This document shows positions 1 to 7,960 of a stretch of 30,463 nt of DNA, piece by piece. The stretch is from Bacteroidota bacterium. Lineage in GTDB: Bacteria; Bacteroidota; Ignavibacteria; Ignavibacteriales; Melioribacteraceae. Below the pieces are notes generated by a model. That model ran no database searches. It was not told the origin of the DNA and was given only the letters and a program-made list of their open reading frames with translations. The stretch lies in contig JAMCSN010000106.1 in assembly GCA_023381535.1 (NCBI GenBank), forward strand, positions 1 through 30,463. The letters are read 5' to 3'. Each line of letters opens with the position of its first letter. Position 1 is the stretch's first letter. Made by a program: the position numbers and the translations under genes.

Positions 1-2
1 TT

Positions 3-401
3 TTCACACTTGCGGCTTTCAGCACACAGGTTCAGTACGCCCAAGCAAATGATGAAAACACGGTTAAATCCACTCTCAAAAATTTGTTGGAGTTCAGCAA
101 AACCAAAGCATATAATAAAGCTGCAAACTTAATTGCTTACGAAGGCGACGACAAAAATAGAACCCACAAGGATTCCTTCAATCCAGCCAACAAAGAGGAA
201 TTAAACCAGGTAAAAAGAATTTGCAAAAAAATTACGGCGCTTCTTGAACTAAGCAGCAAGTATGAATTCGGCGAATTCAAATCGGCAAGTGAAGGAGTCT
301 ATACTGTTCAGGTTACTTTCATAAGCGGGGAACAAAAGTTAGCTACTACATTCAACTTTGAGAAAACCGGAAAAGGGTTTCTGTTAGTAAGTATGAATTA
401 G
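3..401 (+). CDS. Small exported protein of unknown function, 5' end missing
   Basis: The reading frame is open from the window edge, so the start codon lies upstream. The first visible residues are hydrophobic and end in an Ala-Gln-Ala-type site (around positions 36-47), which looks like the tail of a signal peptide, so the mature protein is probably periplasmic. The mature part is about 115 residues, rich in Lys, Glu and Asn, with no Cys and no membrane segment. A TTG at 84 could be called as a start but would cut away the export signal. I do not recognise the family. Small exported proteins of this type are common in Bacteroidota and relatives. The next gene points the opposite way, so it has no operon partner downstream. 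Confidence 0.6.
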   Translation, partial: FTLAAFSTQVQYAQANDENTVKSTLKNLLEFSKTKAYNKAANLIAYEGDDKNRTHKDSFNPANKEELNQVKRICKKITALLELSSKYEFGEFKSASEGVYTVQVTFISGEQKLATTFNFEKTGKGFLLVSMN

Positions 402-458
402 GAAATTCAGAATTATTAACGGCGCGATTCTTTGCAGATAATCCCATGCATGACAAGG

Positions 459-1346
459 TTATGTTTCACTTCCCTTTTTAACCAGCACAACTCCAGCTAA
501 AATTACTACCGCAGCGATTATTATGTTGAAAGAAATTACTTCACCCAAAACCAGCCAGCCGAGAAACAACGCAATCACCGGATTGATATAAGCATACGTC
601 GAGACAAACGAGACCGGCAAATGCGCGATGGCATAAACGTAAGAGACAAATCCAACTAAAGAGCCGAATACAACTAAATAGGCTAATGCAAATAAGCTTC
701 CGGAAGAAATAGTAAATTTAGAAAACTCACCTAACACACCGGCAAGCAATATTAAAACAATTCCGGCAGTTATCATTTGAATAGCGGCTCCCATTAAAGG
801 ATGCACGCTAACCTTTTTATATTTTGAATACACTGTTCCACCTGACCAGCCAATAACGCCGATCATCAAACCTATTACACCTGTAAGGTAACTTTGATCA
901 AACAAGCTTTTCAGATCGAGACCAAATATTAAACCTACGCCGGCAAATCCAAAAAGCAGTCCGCCCAATATTTTTAAATTGAACCGTTTTCCATGTGGTA
1001 GCAACGAATCAATTCCAACAATCCAGAATGGAACTGTAGTAACCAAGAGTGCACTCAGGCCGCTTGGAATATATTCTTCAGCAAATGTTAGTAAGCCGGT
1101 ACCCATTCCAAGTAGTGTTAGACCCATGATTGCAAGATGTATCCATTCTTCTTTCTTCGGCAGTTTATATCCTCGAAGAATTAGAATTACAAAAAGTATT
1201 GGACCGGCGATAAGGAACCGTAATCCGCAAAAAAGAGCTGCCGGTAATTCTTTTACTCCAATTCGAATTGCCAAATAAGTAGTTCCCCAAAAGAAGCATA
1301 CTGCCATCCACGCTAAGTACGCACGGAAGTTTTTTTCTTTTGTCAT
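459..1346 (-). CDS. EamA/DMT-family inner-membrane transporter (10 TM)
   Basis: The protein has 295 residues and about ten hydrophobic helices, with two repeats of the EamA fold. The first repeat starts with the family-typical segment FFWGTTYLAIR (about residues 18-28). The second, from about residue 155, has the matching IGWSGGTVYSKY. This is the drug/metabolite transporter superfamily, whose members usually export amino acids or metabolites. The substrate cannot be read from sequence. The start is the ATG at 1346, giving a short charged N-terminus (MTKEKNFRAY) before helix 1. The C-terminus is a short Lys-rich tail (VKKGSET), as is usual. The gene stands alone, divergent from the cupin gene and convergent with the upstream exported protein. 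Confidence 0.85.
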   Translation of the reverse strand: MTKEKNFRAYLAWMAVCFFWGTTYLAIRIGVKELPAALFCGLRFLIAGPILFVILILRGYKLPKKEEWIHLAIMGLTLLGMGTGLLTFAEEYIPSGLSALLVTTVPFWIVGIDSLLPHGKRFNLKILGGLLFGFAGVGLIFGLDLKSLFDQSYLTGVIGLMIGVIGWSGGTVYSKYKKVSVHPLMGAAIQMITAGIVLILLAGVLGEFSKFTISSGSLFALAYLVVFGSLVGFVSYVYAIAHLPVSFVSTYAYINPVIALFLGWLVLGEVISFNIIIAAVVILAGVVLVKKGSET

Positions 1347-1504
1347 TTAAACTGAGCCTAAGATTTGGAGTTCAAAAATAATCTTTTTACAGCAAGCAAT
1401 GATGATTTTAATTCCATTAAAAGAGGATAAAAATTTTGTAGTTTTGTAACAAATAATTCCGTCATAAGTTGTTTGCACTGTTTTTTAGATAACAAAAACG
1501 ATTG

Positions 1505-1840
1505 ATGCTTAAGATGAACGGACAGCAAATCAAAAATATCTTCGACAAAATCCCGGATGATTTAGCAAACGAGGCATTCGAAGAATTGGTTTCTTCAAAA
1601 GAATTTAAGCTGGAACGCATAATTTCTGAAGGTCATTCATCACCCAAAGGATTTTTGTATGATCAGGAAAAGAATGAGTTTGTTCTCCTTCTTTCCGGAT
1701 CGGCAAAACTAAGTTTTGAAAATGGTGAATCGCTTGAATTAAAACCCGGAGACCATTTGATTATTCCGTCTCATAAAAAACACAGAGTAGATTGGACCGA
1801 TCATGAAAAGAAAACAATCTGGCTGGCGCTGCATTACTAA
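1505..1840 (+). CDS. Small single-domain cupin protein
   Basis: The protein is about 111 residues with one cupin beta-barrel from about residue 40 to the end. The segment around LKPGDHLIIPSHKKHRVDW carries the second cupin motif (PGD, then I-P, then H..H), and the preceding strand FVLLLSGSAKLSFENGE carries the first. Cupins of this size bind a metal or small ligand, and their function varies widely. A TTG at 1502 precedes the ATG at 1505, and a further in-frame ATG lies at 1514. I chose 1505 without a strong ribosome-binding site to decide. The following outer-membrane gene begins two bases after the stop, so the two are probably co-transcribed, but that does not reveal a role. Confidence 0.75.
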   Translation: MLKMNGQQIKNIFDKIPDDLANEAFEELVSSKEFKLERIISEGHSSPKGFLYDQEKNEFVLLLSGSAKLSFENGESLELKPGDHLIIPSHKKHRVDWTDHEKKTIWLALHY

Positions 1841-1841
1841 G

Positions 1842-2390
1842 ATGAATGCAAAAATCTATTATATAATATTTTTTTTGTGCGCTTTTGTTTTAACGACTAA
1901 AGCACAAATCAGTTCATTTAATGTCGGCGGTTCAGTTCATGTCGGAAGCATCGCGGGTAATTCTCCATCCGTTACAAGTTTGGGTGGCACAGTTTTTTTC
2001 GATTTCTACCCTTGGTTCGAAAATGATGTTTCATTTAGGTTGGGCTATTCATATTCGCAAAAAGCAGAACAATTTATTCCGGAAAACCGGGTTGGGCGTT
2101 ATTATCCGTTCGTAAAAGTTTTATCGCTTAAAGGATTCATCCGCCAGGATTTGTCTTTTCCAATTTACTTAGAAGAAGGCGCCGGAATCATTTACCTGAA
2201 CGACCGCACTTTCCCCGATGTGAACAATTGGCAAGTCGGAACTTCTTTTTCGGCTTCAGTCGGTTACGATTTTAGAAAAGTTGACGAGAAAGGTCTTTGC
2301 ATGAATCTCGGACTGGATTACGGTGTAACATTCACTCAAACAACTGCGAATTATTTTCTAGTTTTCCTACAGGGTCAGTATTATTTCTAA
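1842..2390 (+). CDS. Small outer-membrane beta-barrel protein
   Basis: The start is the ATG at 1842, which gives a clean signal peptide (MNAKIYYIIFFLCAFVLTTKAQ). A longer frame reaches back to 1803 inside the cupin gene but would bury that signal. The mature part is about 160 residues of alternating polar and aromatic strands with Gly turns (VGGSVHVGSI, FRLGYSYSQKA, FSASVGYDF, LGLDYGVTF), and it ends in Phe (QGQYYF), as outer-membrane beta-barrels usually do. It resembles the small 8-stranded barrels common in Bacteroidota. No enzyme motif is visible. It ends 7 bp before the convergent pheA-like gene, and the intervening bases contain a short inverted repeat (2391-2408). Confidence 0.7.
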   Translation: MNAKIYYIIFFLCAFVLTTKAQISSFNVGGSVHVGSIAGNSPSVTSLGGTVFFDFYPWFENDVSFRLGYSYSQKAEQFIPENRVGRYYPFVKVLSLKGFIRQDLSFPIYLEEGAGIIYLNDRTFPDVNNWQVGTSFSASVGYDFRKVDEKGLCMNLGLDYGVTFTQTTANYFLVFLQGQYYF

Positions 2391-2397
2391 ACAAGCA

Positions 2398-4449
2398 TTA
2401 CAGCTTGTACAACTCCTTCATCATATCTTCAAATTGAGCAAAGTACAAGGCTTGTTCAGGATCGCTCAAAGCATTCGGCGGATCGGGATGAAATTCAACC
2501 ATTATTCCGTGAGCGCCGACAACTTTTGCAGCTTTAGCCAACGGCACAACTTTGTTTCGTTCACCGATAGCATGTGACGGGTCAACAATTAAAGGAAGGT
2601 GTGTAAGTTCTTTGAGTACCGGTATTGCGCTAAGATCAAGCGTGTTTCTTGTTGCGGTTTCAAATGTTCTGATACCGCGCTCGCACAAAATTACTTGTCT
2701 GTTGCCTTGAGCCAAAATATATTCCGCGGCGTTTAACCATTCGTTTATCGATGCACTCAATCCGCGTTTCAACATTACCGGTCTGTGAGTCTTGCCAACT
2801 TCTTTTAGCAGCGCAAAGTTTTGCATGTTGCGCGCGCCGATTTGCAGTATGTCGGCAGTCTTCGCCACTTCTACAACTTGATCGGTGTCCATTACTTCAG
2901 TGATAACTGGCAAATCGTAGTATTTGCCGGCATCAACCAACAATTTTAATCCCTCGAAACCCATTCCTTGAAAACTATACGGTGAGGTTCTGGGTTTGAA
3001 ACAACCGCCGCGTAAAATTTGTGCGCCGTTCTCTTTTGCTTCTAGTGCACACTTCATTATCATTTCCGGATTCTCAACAGAACATGGTCCGGCAATAACA
3101 ACAAAATTATTTCCACCAATTACAACGTCTTTAACCTTTATGATTGTATCATCGGCTTTGTAATCGCGGCTCGCAAGTCGGTAGCTCTGGCTTTTGGATT
3201 TTTTTGTAGAAGTTGTTTTCTTCCCCGGTGCTTCTGCCGGAATTTCTTTTTCAGTTTGGTCGGTTAGAATTTTCGGGTACTCCAGTTTCGTCCGCGCCAG
3301 TTCTTGTGAAGGATAGCTTCCCAGAACTTTCAGAAAACGCGTATGCTGACCAAGTTCATCTAAAACATTTTGAATTGTTTCTTCAATAATGTTTCCCTCG
3401 AAATCAAGATAGAACATTTCTTCCCATGGATTGCCCATGATCGGACGGGATTCCAATTTCGTCAGGTTAACATTGTATTTTCTAAAAACATTTAACGCTT
3501 CCACCAAAGAACCCGGAGTGTGCGATGTTGCCATTACAATCGACGTTTTACAACGAATACGATGATCAACTTCATGCGGCTTTCTAGTTGCAATCAAAAA
3601 TCTTGTATAATTCTCTGATTGATTTGCAATGCTGGTTTTCAAAATCTTCAGACGGAATAATTTTGCCGCTTCCTCACTTGCAATTGCTGCGTGTGAAAGA
3701 TTTCCATCGTCCTTAATCTTTTGAACTGACATTGCTGTATCTGTAAAGTACTCTACCGATGCACTCGACAACGTTTGCAAGAATTTACTGCATTGCAGTG
3801 CAGCCTGGTAATGTGAAAAAACTTTTTTGATTTTTTGAAGCGGAATATTTTCGAGAGCAACAAGACAATGTTTTACTTGAAATTTTTCTTCACCAATAAT
3901 TGAAAGTGTTGTGTGAAGCAGTAAATCATAAACTTCGTTTATTCCGCCGGATGTTGTATTCTCGATCGGCAGAACTGCAAAATCTGCTTCTCCTTTTTCA
4001 ACCGCATCAACAACTTCATCAAATCTATCTTTGAATAAGAAGTGAAGGTTAACTTTTTGATGAGCAAAGAATTTGTGAGATGCTAAAAAACTGTACGATC
4101 CTTCGATTCCCTGTATGGCAAGCGTTATCGATTTTTTCTTCTCGCCTCTTGTGTTCAGTTTCGTCTGAACATAATTCTGCTGCAGCCGAACCGAGTCTTC
4201 AATTATTTCGTAAAAAACTTTTGAGAGAAAGTGCGAGTCCAATCCTTTTTTCTTTCCCGACTTAACTAGTTTATTGAGTAAGTCGGATTCCCTTTTTTGG
4301 TCTCTTATCGGACTTTGAGAAGTTTCTTTAGCCAAAATTACTTTTCCGGATAAATTCCTTCTCTCTGCTAATAGCGAAATTAGTTTTTCATCAACCCGAT
4401 TGATGTTTTCTCTAAGTTTATTTATTGGTTCTACTTTTTTCTTTGCCAT
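2398..4449 (-). CDS. Fused chorismate mutase - prephenate dehydratase - DAHP synthase
   Basis: This 683-residue protein joins three steps of aromatic amino acid synthesis. Residues about 10-95 are an AroQ-type chorismate mutase, with Arg13, Arg30, Lys41, the RDQKRE segment at 49-54 and a Gln-rich end of the last helix (VRLQQ). Residues about 108-295 are prephenate dehydratase ([23 protein letters not shown], the family TRF motif). Residues about 300-378 are an ACT domain with the phenylalanine-binding ESRP motif ([12 protein letters not shown]). After a Lys/Thr/Ser-rich linker, residues about 435-683 are a KDO8P/type I-beta DAHP synthase ([42 protein letters not shown]). All key motifs are present, so all three activities should work. 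The ACT domain suggests Phe could feed back on both the first and the branch-point step, which is inference. The gene is not linked to other aromatic genes here. Confidence 0.92.
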   Translation of the reverse strand: MAKKKVEPINKLRENINRVDEKLISLLAERRNLSGKVILAKETSQSPIRDQKRESDLLNKLVKSGKKKGLDSHFLSKVFYEIIEDSVRLQQNYVQTKLNTRGEKKKSITLAIQGIEGSYSFLASHKFFAHQKVNLHFLFKDRFDEVVDAVEKGEADFAVLPIENTTSGGINEVYDLLLHTTLSIIGEEKFQVKHCLVALENIPLQKIKKVFSHYQAALQCSKFLQTLSSASVEYFTDTAMSVQKIKDDGNLSHAAIASEEAAKLFRLKILKTSIANQSENYTRFLIATRKPHEVDHRIRCKTSIVMATSHTPGSLVEALNVFRKYNVNLTKLESRPIMGNPWEEMFYLDFEGNIIEETIQNVLDELGQHTRFLKVLGSYPSQELARTKLEYPKILTDQTEKEIPAEAPGKKTTSTKKSKSQSYRLASRDYKADDTIIKVKDVVIGGNNFVVIAGPCSVENPEMIMKCALEAKENGAQILRGGCFKPRTSPYSFQGMGFEGLKLLVDAGKYYDLPVITEVMDTDQVVEVAKTADILQIGARNMQNFALLKEVGKTHRPVMLKRGLSASINEWLNAAEYILAQGNRQVILCERGIRTFETATRNTLDLSAIPVLKELTHLPLIVDPSHAIGERNKVVPLAKAAKVVGAHGIMVEFHPDPPNALSDPEQALYFAQFEDMMKELYKL

Positions 4450-4550
4450 TTATGGATCAATTAATTGTAAAATTTGAGGCAGGAAAGTAAGAAAATTAGA
4501 ACGATAAATAAAGCTTAAACGAAACTCTAACCGTGTGTTGCTGAATCAAA

Positions 4551-4581
4551 TTGACAGAAAAAAGGAAATGTGGTAAGTTTG
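4551..4581 (+). promoter_or_regulatory. Candidate promoter of the FeS/NrfD/cytochrome/sensor operon
   Basis: A perfect TTGACA (4551-4556) is followed after 17 bases by TAAGTTTG (4574-4581). The latter fits the TAnnTTTG minus-7 element described for Bacteroidota, while the former fits a classical minus-35. The site lies 74 bp upstream of the 4655 start, whose ribosome-binding site CGGAGGTAAT is very strong. The divergent pheA-like gene starts at 4449, so both promoters share this 205-bp gap. The call is by eye only. Confidence 0.4.
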
Positions 4582-4654
4582 AATTGGATATAAGTCTCCA
4601 TTATTCTAAAATAAAGATTGACTTCGAATTTAGTTCAATCTATTCGGAGGTAAT

Positions 4655-5569
4655 ATGGCAAACCAATCCCGCAGAGATTTCTTGAAAACTGCTGCCATAG
4701 CTGGAGCCACTCTCACCGGAATTTCTTCCAATCCAACGAAAGCAGCACAACAAAATGTATTATCTGAAAATCGAATGGGTGTATTAGTTGATACGACTGT
4801 ATGTATAGGATGCAGAAAATGTGAATGGGCATGTAAGACCGCACACAATTTACCAACTCAACCGCTTGAAAGTTACGATGATAAGAGCGTGTTCAAATCT
4901 ATGAGACGACCAAATGATAAGGAACTGACTGTGATCAATGAGTACCCGGCAAGAAGCTGGGATGATTATCCCACAACAGTCAAAGTGCAATGTATGCACT
5001 GCGAAAAACCGGCGTGCGTCTCCGCATGTATAGTCGGAGCTTTTTCAAAAGTAGAAAACGGATCTGTAATTTGGAACGGTGACAAATGTATAGGATGCAG
5101 ATACTGCATGGTTGCTTGTCCATTCCAAATTCCAGCATTCGAATTTGAGAAAGCGCTCAAGCCGGATATTAAGAAATGTGATTTTTGTTTTGATCGAACC
5201 AAAGAAGGAAAACTTCCCGCTTGCGTAGATATTTGTCCTAACGAAGTTCTCACTTACGGACCGCGGGAAGAATTAGTAAGAGTTGCTCACCAAAAAATTC
5301 AATTGTATCCGAAACGGTATATCAATTACATCTACGGTGAAAATGAAGTCGGGGGAACTTCGTGGATGTATTTGGCGAGCCGGCATTTCAAAGATTTACA
5401 ATTTCCGGCATTGGGCGGAAGCCCCGCTCCCGGTGTTAGCGAAGCAATTCAACACGGAATCTTCGCGTACTTCGTTCCACCAATTGCTCTTTATGCTTTG
5501 TTGGGCGGCGTAATGTGGATTAACAAAAACAGAAAATCTTCTGAGTCAGATTCGGAGGGACAGTCATGA
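4655..5569 (+). CDS. Tat-exported membrane-tethered 4x[4Fe-4S] ferredoxin subunit (HybA-like)
   Basis: The 304-residue protein begins with a twin-arginine signal (RRDFLK at 6-11, then a hydrophobic stretch), so it is folded before export and works in the periplasm. Sixteen cysteines form four cluster motifs: Cys50/53/56/60, 113/116/121/125, 145/148/151/155 and 175/178/190/194. A hydrophobic helix near the C-terminus (about 267-286) anchors it to the membrane. This arrangement matches HybA of hydrogenase-2 and related FeS subunits of NrfD-type quinone oxidoreductases. Its role should be to pass electrons between the NrfD-like protein encoded next and the 13-haem cytochrome. No hydrogenase, formate dehydrogenase or molybdopterin subunit is nearby, so the partner enzyme is probably the cytochrome itself. 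The stop overlaps the next start (ATGA). Confidence 0.9.
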   Translation: MANQSRRDFLKTAAIAGATLTGISSNPTKAAQQNVLSENRMGVLVDTTVCIGCRKCEWACKTAHNLPTQPLESYDDKSVFKSMRRPNDKELTVINEYPARSWDDYPTTVKVQCMHCEKPACVSACIVGAFSKVENGSVIWNGDKCIGCRYCMVACPFQIPAFEFEKALKPDIKKCDFCFDRTKEGKLPACVDICPNEVLTYGPREELVRVAHQKIQLYPKRYINYIYGENEVGGTSWMYLASRHFKDLQFPALGGSPAPGVSEAIQHGIFAYFVPPIALYALLGGVMWINKNRKSSESDSEGQS

Positions 5570-6801
5570 GCGAAAACTTAAAACCCACTCCGATATCACA
5601 CAAATTTTTTACGCCGGGAGTTATTTTTTTAAGTGTCCTTGCTGCTAACGGGCTAGTATTTCTTTTAGGAAGATTTCTATTCGGACTTGGAGCGATAACA
5701 AACCTCGACAATCAGCATCCGTGGGGAATATGGATCGGAATTGATGTTGCCGCTGGCGTTGCTCTTGCCGCCGGAGGTTTTACAACCGCCGCGCTCGGTC
5801 ACATAATGCACAAAGAAGAATACCACGTGATTGTTCGTCCCGCGTTACTTACTGCAATGTTGGGATACACTTTAGTCGCCGTGAGCGTTATGATCGACCT
5901 TGGACGATACTATTACATTTGGCATCCGCTCATCATGTGGAACGGAACTTCAGTTTTATTCGAAGTCGGTATGTGCGTTATGATTTACCTATTTGTACTG
6001 TACATCGAATTTCTGCCAATTGTTACCGAACGATTTATTGGAAGAGTAAATCTTCCGGGCATGTTAAAACGATTTAACAACACCATCGATAAATTTCTGC
6101 GTGTTCTAGACAAGGGATTGAACAAAACAATGTTCGTCTTCATAATTGCCGGAGTGGTTTTGTCATGTCTGCATCAATCATCTCTTGGAACTTTAATGGT
6201 AATTGCCGGACCGAAGATGCATCCACTTTGGCAGACACCTATTCTTCCGCTTTTGTTTTTGCTTTCGGCAGTTTCTGTAGGTTTTCCAATGGTCATAATG
6301 GAATCGATTGCAACTTCCAAATCATTTGGTTTGAAGCCGGAAACTCATATACTTTCTAATCTAGGAAGTATGGTTGCACCGTTACTTGGGATTTATCTCT
6401 CATTCAAAATCGGCGATATGGTTATACGGCAAACATTTGTTTACTTAACCGAATTCAACACGGCAAGCGTGATGTTTGTTATCGAAGTCGTAGTCGGCAT
6501 AGTAATTCCGTTACGAATGTTTCTATCAAGAGAGATTTCAAAATCACCGACGGGATTGTTTATAGCTTCCATGCTGGTGATCTTTGGTGTGCTTCTGAAC
6601 AGAATCGACAACTTCATTGTTGCTTACACACCGCCATATCAATTTAATACATACTTCCCTTCAATCGGAGAAATTTCTGTAACTGTTGGATTTGTCGCGC
6701 TGGAAATTTTATTCTTTAGAGTGATGGTAATGATTTTTCCAATCGTAAGTTTACCATATGTATCTACATTGCGAACGAAATTTTCGATCAAGGGGGTGTA
6801 G
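5566..6801 (+). CDS. NrfD/HybB-family quinone-reactive integral membrane subunit
   Basis: The 411-residue protein has about nine to ten transmembrane helices. It shows NrfD/PsrC/HybB features: the first helix is followed by NLDNQHPWGIWIGIDVAAGVALAAGG, and later come the LGRYYYIWHP segment and the CLHQSSLGTLMVIAGPKMHPLWQTP segment that is typical of HybB. Family members exchange electrons with menaquinone or ubiquinone and lack bound haem. It overlaps the FeS gene by 4 bp (ATGA), and the cytochrome starts immediately after its stop, so the three proteins should form one complex. The direction of electron flow (quinol oxidation or quinone reduction) cannot be read from sequence. With only cytochromes as partners, quinol oxidation towards the periplasm is more likely. 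Confidence 0.9.
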   Translation: MSENLKPTPISHKFFTPGVIFLSVLAANGLVFLLGRFLFGLGAITNLDNQHPWGIWIGIDVAAGVALAAGGFTTAALGHIMHKEEYHVIVRPALLTAMLGYTLVAVSVMIDLGRYYYIWHPLIMWNGTSVLFEVGMCVMIYLFVLYIEFLPIVTERFIGRVNLPGMLKRFNNTIDKFLRVLDKGLNKTMFVFIIAGVVLSCLHQSSLGTLMVIAGPKMHPLWQTPILPLLFLLSAVSVGFPMVIMESIATSKSFGLKPETHILSNLGSMVAPLLGIYLSFKIGDMVIRQTFVYLTEFNTASVMFVIEVVVGIVIPLRMFLSREISKSPTGLFIASMLVIFGVLLNRIDNFIVAYTPPYQFNTYFPSIGEISVTVGFVALEILFFRVMVMIFPIVSLPYVSTLRTKFSIKGV

Positions 6802-6802
6802 T

Positions 6803-7960
6803 ATGAAAAAGATAATTCTAAGTTTGATCGTCGCAATACCTTTATTGATTTCCGCTCAAACAAAAGTTGGCGATAACCACGCGAGTACGCTGGGACTTAA
6901 ATGTCTGACGTGTCATTCATGTCCAATTCCGACAAAAGAAAATCCGTGCTTAAAACCGTGTCCGCGTGAAGGTATGATTCGCATAGACCAAAGACCTGAA
7001 GACGGACCCAAAGTAATTATAATAGATAAATTCAAAAAACAATCCGATCTGTACATGCCGGTTCGCTTTACACATTTGGCTCACGCAGAAATGTCCGAGA
7101 TGGGCGGCGGTTGCAGAATGTGCCATCATTACAATCCACCGGGAAACGTAATCGGCTGTTCCGAATGTCATGAAGTTTCAAGAAAACGCGCTGACGTAAG
7201 CAAGCCCGATTTAAAAGGCGCTTATCACCGCCACTGTATGGATTGCCATCGCGCATGGACAGGCGGCACCGATTGTAATTACTGCCACTTGCCTAACGGA
7301 ACTAATCGACTTCTACCGGAAAAGCCAAAAGCCGATGAACCGAAAGGAAGAATTCACCCAAAGGTTGAAACGCCAGAAAAAATATTATTCAACACAAATA
7401 CAAGCTACGGCAAAACGGTTTTGTTCCGACATCAGGAACATAACAAAGTGTTTGGATTCGACTGCTCGGATTGTCATTCAAACGAAAGCTGCGTCAAATG
7501 TCATAAAGCTCAAAAGACAATTGAAGTTTCAAAATTATCGGCGGCAGACAAACATAAAAAGTGTTCTGAATGTCACGATACAAAATCATCGTGCAATATG
7601 TGTCATTCAAACAGAGAGACAAGCGCTTTCGATCACATGGCAAAAACCGGTTTTGACAATTCAAAATTCCACAGCGAACTTGCGTGTATTAGATGCCATA
7701 CGACAAAAGGCACATTTACAGGCTTGACTACCGATTGTAGTTCATGCCACGGTATTTGGACGCAGAGTAATTTCAATCATAAAATAACCGGCGTAGTTCT
7801 TGATGAAACACACGCGGCAGCCGAATGCAAAGATTGTCATCAAGAGAAAAACTTTGCCAAACCGGTTTGCACAAATTGTCACGATGATAAATCGTTCCCG
7901 GCAAATGTTCCGGGCAAACTTGTCCCGAAGGGATGGATTCCCATTAAGAAGAACAAATGA
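6803..7960 (+). CDS. Periplasmic 13-haem cytochrome c
   Basis: The start is the ATG at 6803, one base after the previous stop. It has a purine-rich GGGGGTG just upstream and gives a proper signal peptide (MKKIILSLIVAIPLLISAQ). A frame reaching back to 6758 is an overlap artefact. I count thirteen CXXCH haem sites in 385 residues, with many extra His residues as distal ligands, in the style of multihaem cytochrome c3/c7 domains. The N-terminal region contains additional cysteines (CPIPTKENPCLKPCP, after the first CLTCH), which is unusual and might bind another cofactor. There is no C-terminal anchor. It should take electrons from the HybA/NrfD-like pair and hand them to other periplasmic cytochromes. 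The stop overlaps the sensor kinase start (ATGA). Confidence 0.9.
   Translation: MKKIILSLIVAIPLLISAQTKVGDNHASTLGLKCLTCHSCPIPTKENPCLKPCPREGMIRIDQRPEDGPKVIIIDKFKKQSDLYMPVRFTHLAHAEMSEMGGGCRMCHHYNPPGNVIGCSECHEVSRKRADVSKPDLKGAYHRHCMDCHRAWTGGTDCNYCHLPNGTNRLLPEKPKADEPKGRIHPKVETPEKILFNTNTSYGKTVLFRHQEHNKVFGFDCSDCHSNESCVKCHKAQKTIEVSKLSAADKHKKCSECHDTKSSCNMCHSNRETSAFDHMAKTGFDNSKFHSELACIRCHTTKGTFTGLTTDCSSCHGIWTQSNFNHKITGVVLDETHAAAECKDCHQEKNFAKPVCTNCHDDKSFPANVPGKLVPKGWIPIKKNK

Noticed and set aside
1439..1446. TAGTTTTG, matching the TAnnTTTG minus-7 element, upstream of the cupin gene
   Set aside because: There is no partner minus-33 element at the right distance, and such 8-mers are frequent in AT-rich spacers.
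2391..2408. Inverted repeat ACAAGC-ATTACA-GCTTGT between two convergent genes
   Set aside because: The stem is only 6 bp and partly inside the gene end, with no T-tract on either side, so I did not call it a terminator.
7335..7727. A 130-codon plus-strand frame inside the 13-haem cytochrome gene
   Set aside because: It is out of frame with a gene that has thirteen haem motifs, and its composition is random-looking. It is a shadow frame.
4655..7960. Hydrogenase-2 or nitrite reductase (Nrf) operon
   Set aside because: The FeS and NrfD/HybB-like subunits resemble those systems, but no Ni-Fe hydrogenase subunits, no NrfA (CXXCK haem) and no molybdopterin enzyme are present. Only the membrane module is there.
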